Shown here: piece by piece, positions 10,578 through 21,656 of the stretch
How positions within the stretch are numbered: position 1 is the first letter of the stretch
Layout of the letters: every line of letters begins with the position of its first letter
Assembly: GCA_037042185.1 (NCBI GenBank)
Contig: JAXQJY010000019.1
Coordinates: 434,001-498,000, forward strand
Origin: Sordariomycetes sp. S80-01Y
Taxonomy: Eukaryota; Ascomycota; Sordariomycetes
Length of the DNA stretch: 64,000 bases
Reading direction: 5' to 3'
Program-made: the position numbers and the translations under genes
The notes under the pieces: model-generated
Told to the model about the DNA's origin: nothing
The model's database searches: none
What the model saw: the letters and a program-made list of their open reading frames with translations, nothing else

Positions 10578-11093
10578 TCGAACGAAGAAAATGCTTGGGC
10601 CAAGAGAGGTAAGGGATCTCGATGAGGGTTTGTGGTTGCGAGAAGGATGATTGATCCCATCGCTTGGCAACCTCTGGACATAAACGCCACCAAGCGCTTC
10701 GGCTAGCCTCTCGTGGTCGACAAACACATCATAGAACGCCTTCGTTAACGACTTGTCATACGATGCTTGTTGAAACGAGAACCCTTCTTGGTCCCGGTCA
10801 CGCGGCTTCTGAAGCTTGAGCAAAGGTACAGGCGCTGTTTATCGTCTCGAGCACAAATAACCGTAACAGCTTCTGCTTTTACGTTTTTGTCTCCTCCCCG
10901 GACGGATAAACATCGCGGGGGTGGGACAAGTTTTAGTTTGTCATTGGTTGGAGAATACTCAGAGCCTGGGGTGGCGTGGTTGTTGGCGAACTGACCTACC
11001 CTGCGACAAGCGGTTCGCCAAGCTACAGCTGAAGACAACGAAAGTCGTAAGCCTGTATGGAAATAAAAGTGATGCTGTTGTTCAATTGGAGGG
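10578..11093. promoter_or_regulatory. 5' flank of the Zn2Cys6 gene
   Basis: 516 bp upstream of the minus-strand regulator and of the SET-like ORF. Open minus-strand frames extend into it but without domain content. No motif is assigned. Confidence 0.35.
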
Positions 11094-11990
11094 TTGATTC
11101 GGTCTTTCTTTTGGAAATGGCTAAGGCGCAAGACTACCACGTTCTGTCGGCCCATCTTATCCTGGGCGACACTGGCATTGCCACACAGCTGCTCACCGAA
11201 CGCCACTGTGTTGCCGATGCCCATAGTTGGAAACCGCGTAGAAATTTACGTGGTAGCAACAAAAGCCATCGCCAAAGAGACGTCCATTATAATCGACCAC
11301 AGCAACAGATTTTCCAACGGAAGACACACTGAAGTGCTGGACCATGGCGTCAGGAATCGATACGTCCAGGAGCACGAGTCCTTCTGTACCCCTTGGATGA
11401 AACATTGGCCGTGCATGATCGTGAGCGAGAAGCGGCGCATTGCGGAGAGCATCGTAAGACGTACCGTAATGCAGAAAATCGGTATGAGAATTAGCGAGAC
11501 AGCCGGAAGCGCCAGAAACGGAGGTGACCTGCGTCGCGGTTGGATGTTCCGCGAGGCTTTGGTTTTCGCCGACCTCCTCCGCTTAGATGGAATTGTAGAC
11601 CTGAAGATCAGCTTCGCCTACTTTGCCGCAGCGCTGTACGCGGGTAGAGAGGGTGACAGTCTCCGCGCACGTGAACTCGTGTGCCATGGTGTACATCAAG
11701 CCGCGGAGCTCCTGGCGATCGACCACCCCGTCTTGCGCGACTATGAACTCTTCGGTTTCAACAAAAAGTGGGATCCAAATGTTGAAGCGTTATGGAAGGG
11801 TGTCCTTGGGACACTGACCAAGGCTCAACATGGCGGGAGCTTGGATCTGGACTGGATGCTCGAGACAAGTGGAAACGTCAACAGTCTACGTGAAAATGTC
11901 ACATTCCCTACTTTCAAGCTATTGAATCGATGTGACCAAGACTTCAACAAAGGTATCATCGGATTCCTGCAAGGGCCTACTCGTCACTGA
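11094..11990 (+). CDS. SET-like protein, C-terminal half, possibly degenerate
   Basis: A continuous 298-codon frame encodes LPHSCSPNATVLP followed by GNRVEIYVVATKAIAKE and IIIDHS. These match the C-terminal half of SET domains (the NHxxxPN motif, here PHSCSPN, then the GEEI/ISY-type strand). The helical stretch FREALVFADLLRLDG onward resembles the C-terminal helices of fungal SET5-like proteins. The N-terminal half of the SET domain (GxG cofactor motif) is not found upstream in any frame, and the first Asn of NHS is Pro, so methyltransferase activity is doubtful. The frame ends 15 bp before the MYND-encoding segment in the same frame; the two may be one gene joined by an intron (for example 11898-12005, weak gtcaca donor) or a decayed locus. 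Confidence 0.45.
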   Translation: MIRSFFWKWLRRKTTTFCRPILSWATLALPHSCSPNATVLPMPIVGNRVEIYVVATKAIAKETSIIIDHSNRFSNGRHTEVLDHGVRNRYVQEHESFCTPWMKHWPCMIVSEKRRIAESIVRRTVMQKIGMRISETAGSARNGGDLRRGWMFREALVFADLLRLDGIVDLKISFAYFAAALYAGREGDSLRARELVCHGVHQAAELLAIDHPVLRDYELFGFNKKWDPNVEALWKGVLGTLTKAQHGGSLDLDWMLETSGNVNSLRENVTFPTFKLLNRCDQDFNKGIIGFLQGPTRH

Positions 11991-12005
11991 TTTCTCCTTG
12001 CGGAG

Positions 12006-12809
12006 GTCGACAAGTCTGCCGACTACGAGGGCAATACCATTCTGTGCCACGACAAGGATCAGAATAGTTTCGAGGTATCAACTGCTGGCTTCCGAAGTGG
12101 GAATGTTCGAATCCTGCGCCCTGGAACGGTCGTCATGTTTCCGTACCAGATGAGCCAGCCCATCAAGTCGGGCGGGGGCACAACCATCGGCATTGCTCCT
12201 ATCCAGCCAAATCGTTACGAGGTCAGTTAACCACTAGATCTCCAGTTCTCAATATGCTTGGACTCTTTGCTTACTGTAGAGAGAACAGGTCTTGCCGGTG
12301 TCCTCCTTAGCTCGGCTCATGGAGCTTAGCGACAGACTTGACAGCTACGCTCTCACCGAGAAGAACCAGCAGCCCAAATGTTTCGGCTGCACTAGAGTAG
12401 GAGATGAAACACTTTTGAGATGCCAATTCTGCAAGCTCTTCTTGATTTGCAGTGTGGTAAGGGAAACTTCCTTTTCCCAGGACTAGTCTGCTCTCCACCC
12501 TCTCTCTCTGGAAGACGCAGGCAGGGTGGTCATTCCGGCATGCTGAGCGCTAGCTGACAGGTTCTCAAACAGGAATGCGTGGTGGCCAACTGGACGAAGG
12601 GGAAACGTCATCGGGACGATTGTGAATTACTGCAAGACTTCCGCATCAAGCAGCTCTTTCTGCGAGACTGGTCAATCTTCACGGAGCCGGTTGAGGGATA
12701 CGGGCCGCTGGGAAGCTTGCAGCCGAAGATGCGAGAATTGGAGCTGGGGGTTCAGAAAGACTTGGCGGAATTGAGGGAGGAAGTCAAGCGTGGGAATGAG
12801 GGTCGTTAA
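12006..12809 (+). CDS. MYND zinc-finger protein (5' end unresolved)
   Basis: Three exons, 12006-12221, 12280-12456 and 12573-12809, are linked in frame by 58- and 116-bp introns. The last two exons encode a MYND finger: CFGC, then CQFC, then CSVEC, then an RHRDDC ending, with the Trp of the W-x-x-H region at ANW. The upstream exon contains an unassigned segment, VRILRPGTVVMFPYQMSQP. The C-terminal 40 residues are charged and helical (EEVKRGNEGR end). MYND fingers mediate protein contacts and often accompany SET domains, consistent with fusion to the SET-like frame just upstream. No ATG precedes the first exon in frame, so the true start is either in the SET-like segment or lost. Confidence 0.5.
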
Positions 12810-13017
12810 GTTTGATGCTCGGATAATACTGAGGATAGTTCGACTTAAGTGCGGAGTCTTTTCTGTTTACTGTCGATCAAGGAGTTCCGTCATGGCTTTG
12901 GATAGAAAGGCATATGCTCAGTGAGAAATAGATTTCTTTCTATCTTCCACATCTCTAAAGCACATATTTTCACTGTGAGGGCTGTTCAATCTTCCAGACC
13001 CTTCCGCAACCGAAGCT

Positions 13018-13989
13018 TTACTTGGACTCGATAGATCCAACCTCTGGCAGCTTTCCCAGAGCGGAAGCAGCAGCCAACCAAGCGCCGTCATCATCACCGT
13101 AAAGCTGGCTCCATAAGTACGCCCAGCTCAGCCTTTGCGTTACGCCCAACCTCTCCGGACTCTCATCATCCGACTCAGATGCATCCCAGGTTGCGATGCC
13201 ACCCAGTCCGTGTTTGCCGCCTTTGAGCTCGAGGAGGGTCTTTGGTGATGGGGAGCCCTCGTAAGAGTCGCGCAGCCAGGCCTTTCCCCGCGTGCTGAGG
13301 CCAACGTTGTCCTCATCACCGTATATGATGAGCGTGGGCTTCGTCATGGTGTTCCATTGAGGGTTATAGAAGGGGATGGCATTCTTCGCCATGTCGGAAA
13401 GGGAGTCACCACCGTTGCCAGCGCCGGCCATGAGAACGCCGGCCTTGATGCGACTATCGCTGCCGTCGAATATCTCCTGATTACGAGGATCGATGTTCTT
13501 GGTTCCGATGAGCTGAGACGCGGTGAAAGCACCCATGGAGTGTCCAACTATCGCAACCTTGTCCATATCCAAGCGCCCCTGTAGCTGCGGGGCCTGCTCC
13601 GTAATTTTATCCATTTCGTCCAAGATCTTTTTCATGTCCGTCACACGGCTCTTCCAGGGAAGGTCCTCATGCTTGATTCCCAGGAAGTGGGAGTCGAGGT
13701 GGGTTGGCTGGATGACAACGAAACCACGACCGGCGTAGAAGTCGGAGAGGGGAGTGTAAGCATAATGAGAGGAGATCCAATTGGCGTGTCCCAAGCCGTG
13801 CGACAAGAGAACCACAGGTAGCTTGTCAGAAGTCGAAGTAGAAGGGAAGGAGATCCGCATAACCAGATCGACGTTACGAGATGGCGCGGGAAGGGTGACC
13901 GGGCAGATGGTCTGAACGGGCGATGGCGAAGGCACAGGGATGGAGAGCGCCGAGCCGCTTTTGGTGTGGTAGTGAGGAAAGGGCGCCAT
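13018..13989 (-). CDS. alpha/beta-hydrolase
   Basis: Single exon, 323 residues, ATG at 13989. The fold is shown by VVLLSHGLGHANW (oxyanion strand and loop near residues 59-71), the nucleophile elbow GHSMG with S151, the Asp strand LIIYGDEDN (D225) and the His loop GGKHGLGG (H260), so the catalytic triad is complete. The arrangement, with an N-terminal lid segment that holds an HLDSHFLG loop, resembles fungal PAF-acetylhydrolase/chlorophyllase-like esterases. There is no signal peptide; the protein should be cytosolic. The substrate is unknown, and neighbours give no clue. Confidence 0.8.
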   Translation of the reverse strand: MAPFPHYHTKSGSALSIPVPSPSPVQTICPVTLPAPSRNVDLVMRISFPSTSTSDKLPVVLLSHGLGHANWISSHYAYTPLSDFYAGRGFVVIQPTHLDSHFLGIKHEDLPWKSRVTDMKKILDEMDKITEQAPQLQGRLDMDKVAIVGHSMGAFTASQLIGTKNIDPRNQEIFDGSDSRIKAGVLMAGAGNGGDSLSDMAKNAIPFYNPQWNTMTKPTLIIYGDEDNVGLSTRGKAWLRDSYEGSPSPKTLLELKGGKHGLGGIATWDASESDDESPERLGVTQRLSWAYLWSQLYGDDDGAWLAAASALGKLPEVGSIESK

Positions 13990-14914
13990 GTTGAGATTTG
14001 GTTCAGAAAGTCTGATGAAGTGGTAGTGAAAGTAGATTTGTGTTAAGGACGATGTTCACGGGTGTTGTCAGTCTGTGTGTTGTGCAGGCTGTTGTTTCAG
14101 TAGACGAAAGACCACTCTTTATAGATATCACTCCAGGCTTGTCTTCAGAATCAAGGTGTCTAGAACTCATACCTTACTCTGCAGATTCGATGAACGTCGC
14201 TTGGTACATGCCTTTACACTGGCATCTCTGGGTGTTGTGGGTTGGTAATCAACTGTGAGACATCACGGGGATAGGACTGCGCAGGTTTCCGGTTACGGGG
14301 AAGGCAATCCGACTGTAACGTAGGGAAACATTTGCACCAGCCGAGAGAAAGTAGTAAGTGTCCAGAGCTATTACAGAAACAAAAACGCGACGCTACTCTA
14401 ACCTCCGGAGCGCTGTTGTAGCGACACAGACGGGATTTAGGACTTCGGCAATGTAGAAATGTGCGGACGGGGGGTGTTAAACGGGGATAAACCGGCATTT
14501 TGGCACCCAGACAGCGGTTTTCGTACGCATCCCGGTGCCAAGTTTCTTATATCCGAAAAGATCCCTGGGCGACCTTCTTTGATATTTGGTCAGATTCACA
14601 CCGGTCCAGAAGCACTCACGGGGTTGACGGTACGTTCGGGGACGAGGTCGGCAAGCTCACGCCCGCTAAGGACTCGCTGGATGAACCTTGCTCGGCCTAG
14701 AGTTGACTAAAGACGACTCACGAGATGGGCGCATCGCGCGCAATGACCAGTGCCATCGAACGTCGCCAGCTGCTCTTTAGCGCGCGATAGTCAAATACTT
14801 TCGTCATCCCGCCATACTTGAGGGTAAAGGAGCTGCTGCACGTGTCGATGACAATGGAATGCCCGAATAAGGTTGATTGAAGATACGACAGTCCCATGAC
14901 CCAGCTACGGCGCA
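13990..14914. other. intergenic, no gene seen
   Basis: 925 bp holding the hydrolase promoter at the left and the 3' flank of the MPC1 gene at the right. Short ORFs on both strands lack domains. Confidence 0.45.
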
Positions 14915-15428
14915 TTACGGAGCCTTAACAGCCTCCTTTGCCTTCTCCACCACGTCCTTGCCCCCAAAGTAGTTGTGCTTCAAGTACCTGAAGCCTTGCG
15001 TCGTCTGCGCACCGAAGTTGGTCAGGTGGCAGGCAAACAGCAGATAGTTCTTGGGCGTGACGGCGAGGGAGTATCGCATGAAGGTCGCAGCATAGACAAC
15101 CAAAGCGCCGGTCATCGGCCCCGAGATCCTGCCAATGTTAGTAAAGGACTCTCTCTCTCTGGTTGATGGGAACAACATACATGTCAGGGTCTTTGCGCAT
15201 GTCCATGACGGCAGCGATGGGGATGCCAAAGTTGGAAGCCGGACCCCAGAAATCTGTTCGCATTGTCAGCTCGGTCCTCGAGAAGCTGCCTGATATCTGG
15301 TCGCTGCGCCAATGGTCGCGTCCGCTTCCCAGCCAGCGATAACGGTGGTCCTTACGCGTGCTGCAGAAATAGTCGGACACCGGGTTGGACCGGATCTTGG
15401 CATTGGCAGCCTTAATGAGAGCGGCCAT
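14915..15428 (-). CDS. MPC1: mitochondrial pyruvate carrier subunit 1
   Basis: Three exons (15428-15356, 15253-15181, 15128-14915), with introns of 102 and 52 bp, give 119 residues, the usual MPC1 size. The split codons restore CSTHFWGPASNFGIPIAAV and DPDMISGPMTGALVV, both near-invariant in fungal MPC1. Further along are RYSLAVTPKNYLLFACH and NFGAQTTQGFRYL, also family signatures. MPC1 pairs with MPC2/MPC3 in the inner mitochondrial membrane to import pyruvate. The start MAALIKAANAKIRSN is the family's N-terminus. This is an ordinary housekeeping gene. Confidence 0.93.
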
Positions 15429-16114
15429 CTTGAGCGACTCGCCTGACGAAGGTGGGCGGATGAGACGGTCGAGGGCTGTTGTTGTTGATGAGGGATTGAG
15501 TGAGGATTGATGAGATTGTTGGACCTCGCGGAAATTAACCGGGTTGGGTTGGGGGAGGCTCCAGTGGATGCTCCAGTGGACGCTCCAGTGGATATGCGCT
15601 GTGACGGCTCGCCGGAGGCTGGTCAAGTCCGTTCCCGGTTTGGGACGGCCGATGAGTCAGCAGCATTGACACCGAACTTAAATGGGCCCCTTTTCGGACG
15701 ATGAGGTTGAGATCTAACTACCTTTTCAGTTGGTGCTATGAAGAAAAGGGTCTTCCTGAAATATATATACAGAAGTCTTTTTCAGAAGAAGGTTAGATAT
15801 GTATCATAAGTAGTGTGATCTTCGCATTACCCATCGGTCCACTCGTCAAGTGGCTGCATCGTGGCGCTGGCGGCCTGCCTGCTACGCCGCCCTTCCATGT
15901 TGGTCTACACACGAGAACTTGGACGTGAAAACACAAAAAAAGGCTTGGAAATCTACGCCCTGAAATCTCGAACTGAATCTGTCGCATTGTGTTCCCGGGA
16001 AAGATCGTTGTAAAGACCCGGTCTTGTGCTCCCAACACGGCTTGTTGGTGTCACCAGTCAACCGAGGGTACGCGCTGTATCTCGCCATCTGATGACACGA
16101 CGCTCCCCGTAACA
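15429..16114. promoter_or_regulatory. MPC1 upstream region with 12-bp tandem repeat
   Basis: Upstream of MPC1 (minus). It holds three head-to-tail 12-bp copies of GCTCCAGTGGAT (15558-15593, one base different in the middle copy) and a TATA-like atatatatac run near 15761-15770. No gene is seen. Confidence 0.5.
15558..15593. repeat. 12-bp tandem repeat, three copies
   Basis: Copies at 15558-15569, 15570-15581 and 15582-15593 differ at a single position (GGAT/GGAC/GGAT). They lie about 130 bp upstream of the MPC1 start, in its likely 5' UTR or promoter. Confidence 0.8.
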
Positions 16115-17206
16115 ATGGTCAAAGAACCAAAGCTCAAGAGGGAGGCCAATTATGGCCGGATCCATTCGACTTGTTCGCCCTAGTAAGTAAAGCTGCCCAC
16201 CAAGTCTAGCTCGACACGCCCATGATGAGACACTGACGGCTCTCGCGACAGGACCACTGGGACTTTGCGGCCTCGGTAGAGAACGATCTTGACCAATGGA
16301 AAGTTTTGGTTGAAAGTTACATGGACTTGCACTGTATCGCTCGCCGGCTATATCAGAGTCTGCTTTAAAGAAACCAGACGCACAGATTTCGCTAACCTTA
16401 GACAGCCTTACCATGAGAGGGCGCAGAAGCTCAAGTCGCAGAAAATCGACGGATCAAACCCAACACTCAACTACGAAAACACCGAGAGAGGGCTCAAGCC
16501 CTTTCAAACAATCGAGGAGAGAAACGCCAGTGAGCTTTCGGGTCCAAGCGAACCCATCTTGGTGCAGTCGTGCTACGACGCGGACTTGGACCACAGATAT
16601 GCTGAGCTCACGTCCTGGGCTGGGGTTGGGTCTGAGTTTGGTCCTGTACCTAACGAAATGATAATGCATGACGCGAATCGATACAGCTTGGACGATGACG
16701 TTGAGAAGCTGCGTCAACGACTGCTCGAGCGGTGCCGGGGCTCTGCGATCGGCGCCGGTCACACTGTCGTGAGATGGACGCTCGTGCTATCAAGAATGAT
16801 CCTGATAGCATGGAAAGCAATGATATGGGAATGGATACCTACGTGCTTTTTGCGGATCGGGAGGCCATCGAGGGTGAGTTCGTCAAGGCCATGTGGCTAG
16901 ATGATCACGAATATGGCTTCTGCTGAAATTGAAAATATAGCGACCATGTTTGGCGAAGGATTTAGTATGAGTGAGGCTCTTGAATCCTACGGCCTCAGTG
17001 AGCCTAGCTCCTCAAAGCGAACGAGCCACGAGGAGGGCCGCAGTGGGAGTGAGGGATCGAAAAGCAAGGAACACGAGCTGGGCTTTGAAGCAGGATACGA
17101 AGCAGGAAGAGCGGCAGCGACCGAGGCCATGCGGGACAAGTCGTGCGATAAGGAGTACACTGATAGGCTCGTCGACAGAAAAGCTCGTCAGGGCTCGGCT
17201 CCTTAG
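16115..17206 (+). CDS. hypothetical protein, multi-exon, structure uncertain
   Basis: Several segments look coding but I cannot join them all. A piece resuming at 16252 after a clear intron acceptor reads DHWDFAASVENDLDQW. Further on are DDDVEKLRQRLLERCRG, NDPDSMESNDMGMDTYVLFA and, after a credible intron (gtgagt at about 16875 to atatag at about 16940), TMFGEGFSMSEALESYGL. The last exon is rich in Glu, Ser and Lys and ends in EAGYEAGRAAATEAMRDK before the stop at 17206. The 5' start (ATG 16115 considered) fails because the obvious splice makes TAG. No known domain is seen. It could be a real but poorly conserved gene or one that is decaying. Confidence 0.35.
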
Positions 17207-17631
17207 CTTCCGGTATCTTCTATCCACTGGAAAAGATGTTCTTGGTATTATCTGGAACAAACTCAACCGCCTCAGCCTCAGCTAGCCCTGATCCTTCGTT
17301 ATCCTCTTGGCGTCTTCGAGAGGGTCGACAGCCAAGATTAGACCATTAAGACTAGTATGAATTGGGTCGTGCACACGGAGAGAACGGCCTCTTTCTTTCA
17401 GAGACTTTAGCTCAAGGAAGATGTGCTAGATGTAACGTCGAAGCTTTTGCCACTGCACCGTTCTAATTTCAATTTCCTAGGGATTCGTGCATGCCTTGAG
17501 AAAATTCCGGACTTCCCTCTCAGTTCAACTGCGTGTGAATGAGATTAGAGAATGGAATGAATTGTGTTTTATCACGCACTACCATCCTTCTGTACTTGAC
17601 ATGAACTGCCTCAACTATAGATTAAACCAGC
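17207..17631. other. intergenic between convergent genes
   Basis: 425 bp, moderately A/T-rich, holding 3' flanks only. Confidence 0.4.
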
Positions 17632-18453
17632 TCAGTGCCAGCGCGGCTTCTGACGTTCCATCTCATCGTATGCCTTCACAAGTTCCGCAGCAAAAGCAGC
17701 GGGCTCCGACTCAAAAGCCATGTGATGGCCCGGAAACATCAAACGTGGACAATCGAGAATCTCAGCCTGCGGGAAGGTCGTGCGCGCGTAGGCAGCGTCA
17801 GCACTTTTGACACCCGCAGCCACCACGACGGAGACGTGGTTCTCCACGATGCGTCGAAGGTCGGGACAGTACGTCGAAAATTGGACGATCTCGTTTGCCC
17901 AAAAGTTCTCTCGATCCGCGTCCGAAGGTTTCGACAGCGGCGGGGTGTTCTCGTACCCTTTCATCTGGGTGTTGAACACCGCCTGCGCCGCAAGAGCACC
18001 CTCCTTCTTGTACATCACGACAAGCTCGAAGATCCAGTTGATCCACGCCGTGGAATCCTCAAGAAGCACCATAGTTGGCGCTTCGTGCGCAATGACATGA
18101 TCGAGCCACTCGGGATAGCTGACAGCAAACTGAAAAGCAAGAACTGCTCCTCCGCTGTTGGCAAAAATGGATGCCTTCGTATGATTGAGTGCCTTGATTA
18201 TGGAAATGACATCGCGGCATTGCTGCGTGGGATTGAGCAATTGCCGTTCCGCAACTTTGCTGTCACTATGCTGTCGACGGTCGAAGGTGCAAACAGTGAA
18301 CCGCTCGGCCAGGTATTCGAATATCTTGTTGTATTGACGGCCAACGCCGTTCCCTCCAGGGATCATGACTAGAAGTGGCCCTTTCCCCTGGTACCAGTAA
18401 TGCAAATCGCACCCTTCATGAGTGACTGAAGCCCGAGTTGGATCAAAAGGCAT
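17632..18453 (-). CDS. alpha/beta-hydrolase
   Basis: Single exon, 273 residues, ATG at 18453. The segments LLVMIPGGNGVGRQYN (oxyanion region), TFDRRQHSDSK, the nucleophile elbow FANSGGAV (S100) and the FPGHHMAFE loop with the catalytic His (H243 or H244) define an alpha/beta-hydrolase_1 family protein. The elbow is A-N-S-G-G rather than the usual G-x-S-x-G, a variant common in fungal and actinobacterial members with PGG near the N-terminus. It is predicted to be cytosolic. The substrate is unknown. It is convergent with the upstream hypothetical gene and divergent from the C2H2 regulator. Confidence 0.82.
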   Translation of the reverse strand: MPFDPTRASVTHEGCDLHYWYQGKGPLLVMIPGGNGVGRQYNKIFEYLAERFTVCTFDRRQHSDSKVAERQLLNPTQQCRDVISIIKALNHTKASIFANSGGAVLAFQFAVSYPEWLDHVIAHEAPTMVLLEDSTAWINWIFELVVMYKKEGALAAQAVFNTQMKGYENTPPLSKPSDADRENFWANEIVQFSTYCPDLRRIVENHVSVVVAAGVKSADAAYARTTFPQAEILDCPRLMFPGHHMAFESEPAAFAAELVKAYDEMERQKPRWH

Positions 18454-19219
18454 GGTGTGTGTGTTTTCTCAGTATCAATGATTTGAGGCTTAGATTTATG
18501 AGTCTGATATTGAACTTGAATAGTCTGGAATGAACGCCGAGTTTGAAAAAGAAGTCTGGGAGCACGCTCCTTTATAGCAACAGCTACTTACTGTTCATTT
18601 CATTGTCAGCACAACTGCGAGAAAAAGCGATGCTGTGGTAGCAACTGTCCCCGCAGATTGCAGGAAAATCATCAAGTAGCTGCGGAGAACACACAAAAGT
18701 TTCCCCAGTTGTAAACGTGAATGGTGTGATGCCGGTGACTCTTGGGGCAACCACTGCTATCTCCAGCACTTGTCAATGTATCATTTATCGAACTTATGAA
18801 AGAGTCCGGCTTGCAAGTTGCGAAGAGCAATCTACCTCTAGCAGATCACCGCGCAAGGAGTGTAGAGCCCAATTCCAAGCGTTCGCGTCGGACGCCATGA
18901 TGAAATATGCGCAAGGTAATGTGGGCATGAATCAAGATCAACTCAACAACCAAGGAACTTGCAGCTGTGATGCATCAGAGTCTTCGCGTCTCTTAGTCGC
19001 AGGCTGCGCCATCGCGCAGGCGAGTAGACTGTCCGTGCCTGCGGTTAAGATGGCGGGTAATTGCAAGGCAGCCTGTCAGAGAACGCCAATTCTGGAGCAC
19101 TCAATAACATGTAAGACGAATTCCCCGCAAATGTCGCATAAATGGGTTCGCCTCGCCGTTTCTCCACAAACGTGTCTCCGCAAAGAAGTCATGCTGACAT
19201 CAATAACCTGTGAGTTAAC
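18454..19219. promoter_or_regulatory. divergent promoter region (hydrolase / C2H2 regulator)
   Basis: 766 bp between divergent starts. A long plus-strand ORF (18717-19280) crosses it but its composition is not protein-like. Confidence 0.4.
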
Positions 19220-21655
19220 ATGCTCTCTTCTGAAGATAATCCGATCAACCGCCGTACGGATAGAAGAACGCCCCGCATGAACTCGGAGCTGCGTCGAACG
19301 AGAACGGGCAATAATGTTCGCCAGTGGGAATGCGGTATTTGCAAACAAGCCTTCGTGAAGAAAGAACACCTCCTGCGCCATGAGGCATCGCATACTAAGC
19401 AGAAGCCTTTCAGCTGTGGTCAATGCTCAAAGACTTATACTAGGTAGTAAGTCGAGCATCAGATAGGCCTTCTACCTGACTAAGTAACGCCCAACAGCGA
19501 TTCCTTGAAACGTCATGCGAAGAAGCATGCTGTACCAGCACCAGGAGTCTTCCCCGATAGTCTCACGCAAGGGATGCTTAGGGCGTCGAACACTGGCCGT
19601 TCTCCAAGCAATACCTTTGAAGTTGGTGGATTGGATGTTGGGATGCAAGGGCAGGTTGTGTCCATGCGCCAACCAGATGCCCCGAGTGGACAAGAGTCTC
19701 AAAATTTCGGAGAGGCGACTGGAATCGAGTTTGATGACGTTGACCCTATGTTTCAAGACAACTTTTGGCATCCCTTCGGGGCAATGGACCAGATTCCTTT
19801 TAACTTCACGGCGCTGAATTCATTTCTTGGCAACAACACTCTGGGATTAAGGTGGTTTCCAGACTATGCAAACAGCGGCCTTGGAGCAGAGGCGGCCTTC
19901 GGCACCCAACCCCGGAAGCTTACCACTCGCGAGGCTGTAAAGGCGGCATGGTTTACTAGATCTACCGTCGAAGCGCCTTGTGTTACAAGGCCCATGGAAA
20001 ACACCCATGACAGCTGTAAGCTTGTCGACGAAGCGTGCAGGTTGGATCTCTCCCGGAGTCTCACGGATCGGGAAGTCAATGATGAACTGCCTCCTGTGAA
20101 CTTCCTCGTAAGTCTCTTGTCTGAGAAACGTTGCAAGCCATCAAGAAGCTGACGATCCCAGAATCTGTGCGTGAAGATGTACTTTAGAAAGTTCCACCCT
20201 GTCTTTCCGGTCATTCACGCAGCGTCGTTCATGCCGTCATCGGAAAATGGCCTTCTACTTCTCTCCATCTTTTCAATCGGCGCACTCTCCATCGGCTCTG
20301 AAAGTTCTAAAGTCAAAGGACGAGGGATGTTTAGAAGATTGACTAAAGTGGTCTTGTCGGCGGTAAGTCAATCGAGGAGCTAAGCAAGCGGTACTAGTCA
20401 TCTGGTCCTAGTGTTCAGAGACCATCTGCTACCAAAATTCCAGGAGCCAACATACAAGAGCTAACCGAGAAACCAGTGGGAGACAAGCATAGAGAAGGGC
20501 AGCGAGGAGCTTCTAAGCATGGTTCAGGCTGCGACCTTGGCCCAAAATTTTGGCATGCTGTCAGGGGAGCCTAGTGATCTGCGCTTGACTGAGAGCCTGC
20601 ACGGGGCGGTCATTGGATGGGCTCGCCAGGCAGGTGTTTTCCACATGAAGAACACCTTGAGAAAGTTGAACCTGGGAGGAGAGACTGACCTTGATTCAGC
20701 ATGGAGGTCTTGGATCAGAGCAGAGGAGGGTGCTCGCATCGCTTTAGCTCTTCATCTGCACGATTCTCAGTTTGCTGCTATATTTCACCATGAGCCACTG
20801 CTGAGGCATAACCTGGAAAAGCTCCCAATGTGCTGCTCGGAACCAATCTTTGGAGCATCATCCCCACAGCAGTGGCATGACATGGTGAAAGAATCACAGC
20901 CTGCCAGAGTGCCAGAAGCGTCAAACGGGGACCTGCAAGCTCGGCACGCCGCCGCGTACGCATCTTCGCCAATCAATGCCTACACGTCGCTTGCCTGCAT
21001 CCACGCCTCGATATCCGAAGCCAGATGTGCCACGCTTAACGAGGAGAGGATTGTCTATTTGAAGGAGTCGCTCCTTCATTGGAGGAAAATTTGGTTTCCA
21101 CAAGGGTTCGAGCAAGAGGGAGTCTCTGGATGGGCAACAATTCAGTGGCATCAGTGCTTTATGTTGCTGTACGCTGATTTCGAACTCTTGGAGAGAGCCG
21201 TTGGTCGGGACGGCCAGTCACAAGAGACTGAAGAGGCCGCGGACGCTGTCTCGCAGTGGACGAAGACGAGGGAAGGAAAATGGTGCGCAGCCCATGCCGT
21301 ACTTACCCTTGAACGGTTGGAACCAATGCCCATGAGTATGGAGCCTGGTATTCACGTACCCCTAGCCTCCTTTCAAGCAGGTCTCATCCTAGTTTCACAC
21401 CTTCGATCCTCCGACAAGGCCAAGTTCGAGATCACATTTGACGCATCGGAGCTCAACGCAGCCAACTTCAAACAGCTATCGCAAGTCATAGGTGGTTATC
21501 ATCGAGCGCAGAAAAGGGAAATTGATGTCAGCGCGCTGCCTCGAATAGCAGATCTGCTTCGACGCCAAGGACACTGGGGCATCTCAAAACGATTCGCATT
21601 GATCTTAGATATTCTGACAGCAGATTTCGTAGAACTGGACGGGCTCGACGGTTAA
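19220..21655 (+). CDS. C2H2 zinc-finger / Fungal_trans transcription factor
   Basis: Four exons (19220-19446, 19498-20107, 20162-20362, 20477-21655), with introns of 51, 54 and 114 bp, give 738 residues. Two classical C2H2 fingers occupy residues 38-58 (CGICKQAFVKKEHLLRHEASH) without the final His and 66-86, the latter interrupted by the first intron between R75 and Y76. A Ser/Gly/Asn-rich linker follows, then a Fungal_trans-type region with YFRKFHPVFPVIHAASF, AQNFGMLSGEPSDL and AWRSWIRAEEGARIA. This architecture is common in ascomycete regulators of metabolism. Start choice: ATG 19220 versus 19277 (MNSEL); either keeps both fingers. The target genes are unknown. It is divergent from the alpha/beta-hydrolase gene and tail-to-tail with the F-box gene. 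Confidence 0.86.
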
Positions 21656-21656
21656 A

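Noticed and set aside
18717-19280. 187-codon plus-strand ORF
   Set aside because: Composition not protein-like, no domain, overlaps the start of the C2H2 regulator and its promoter.
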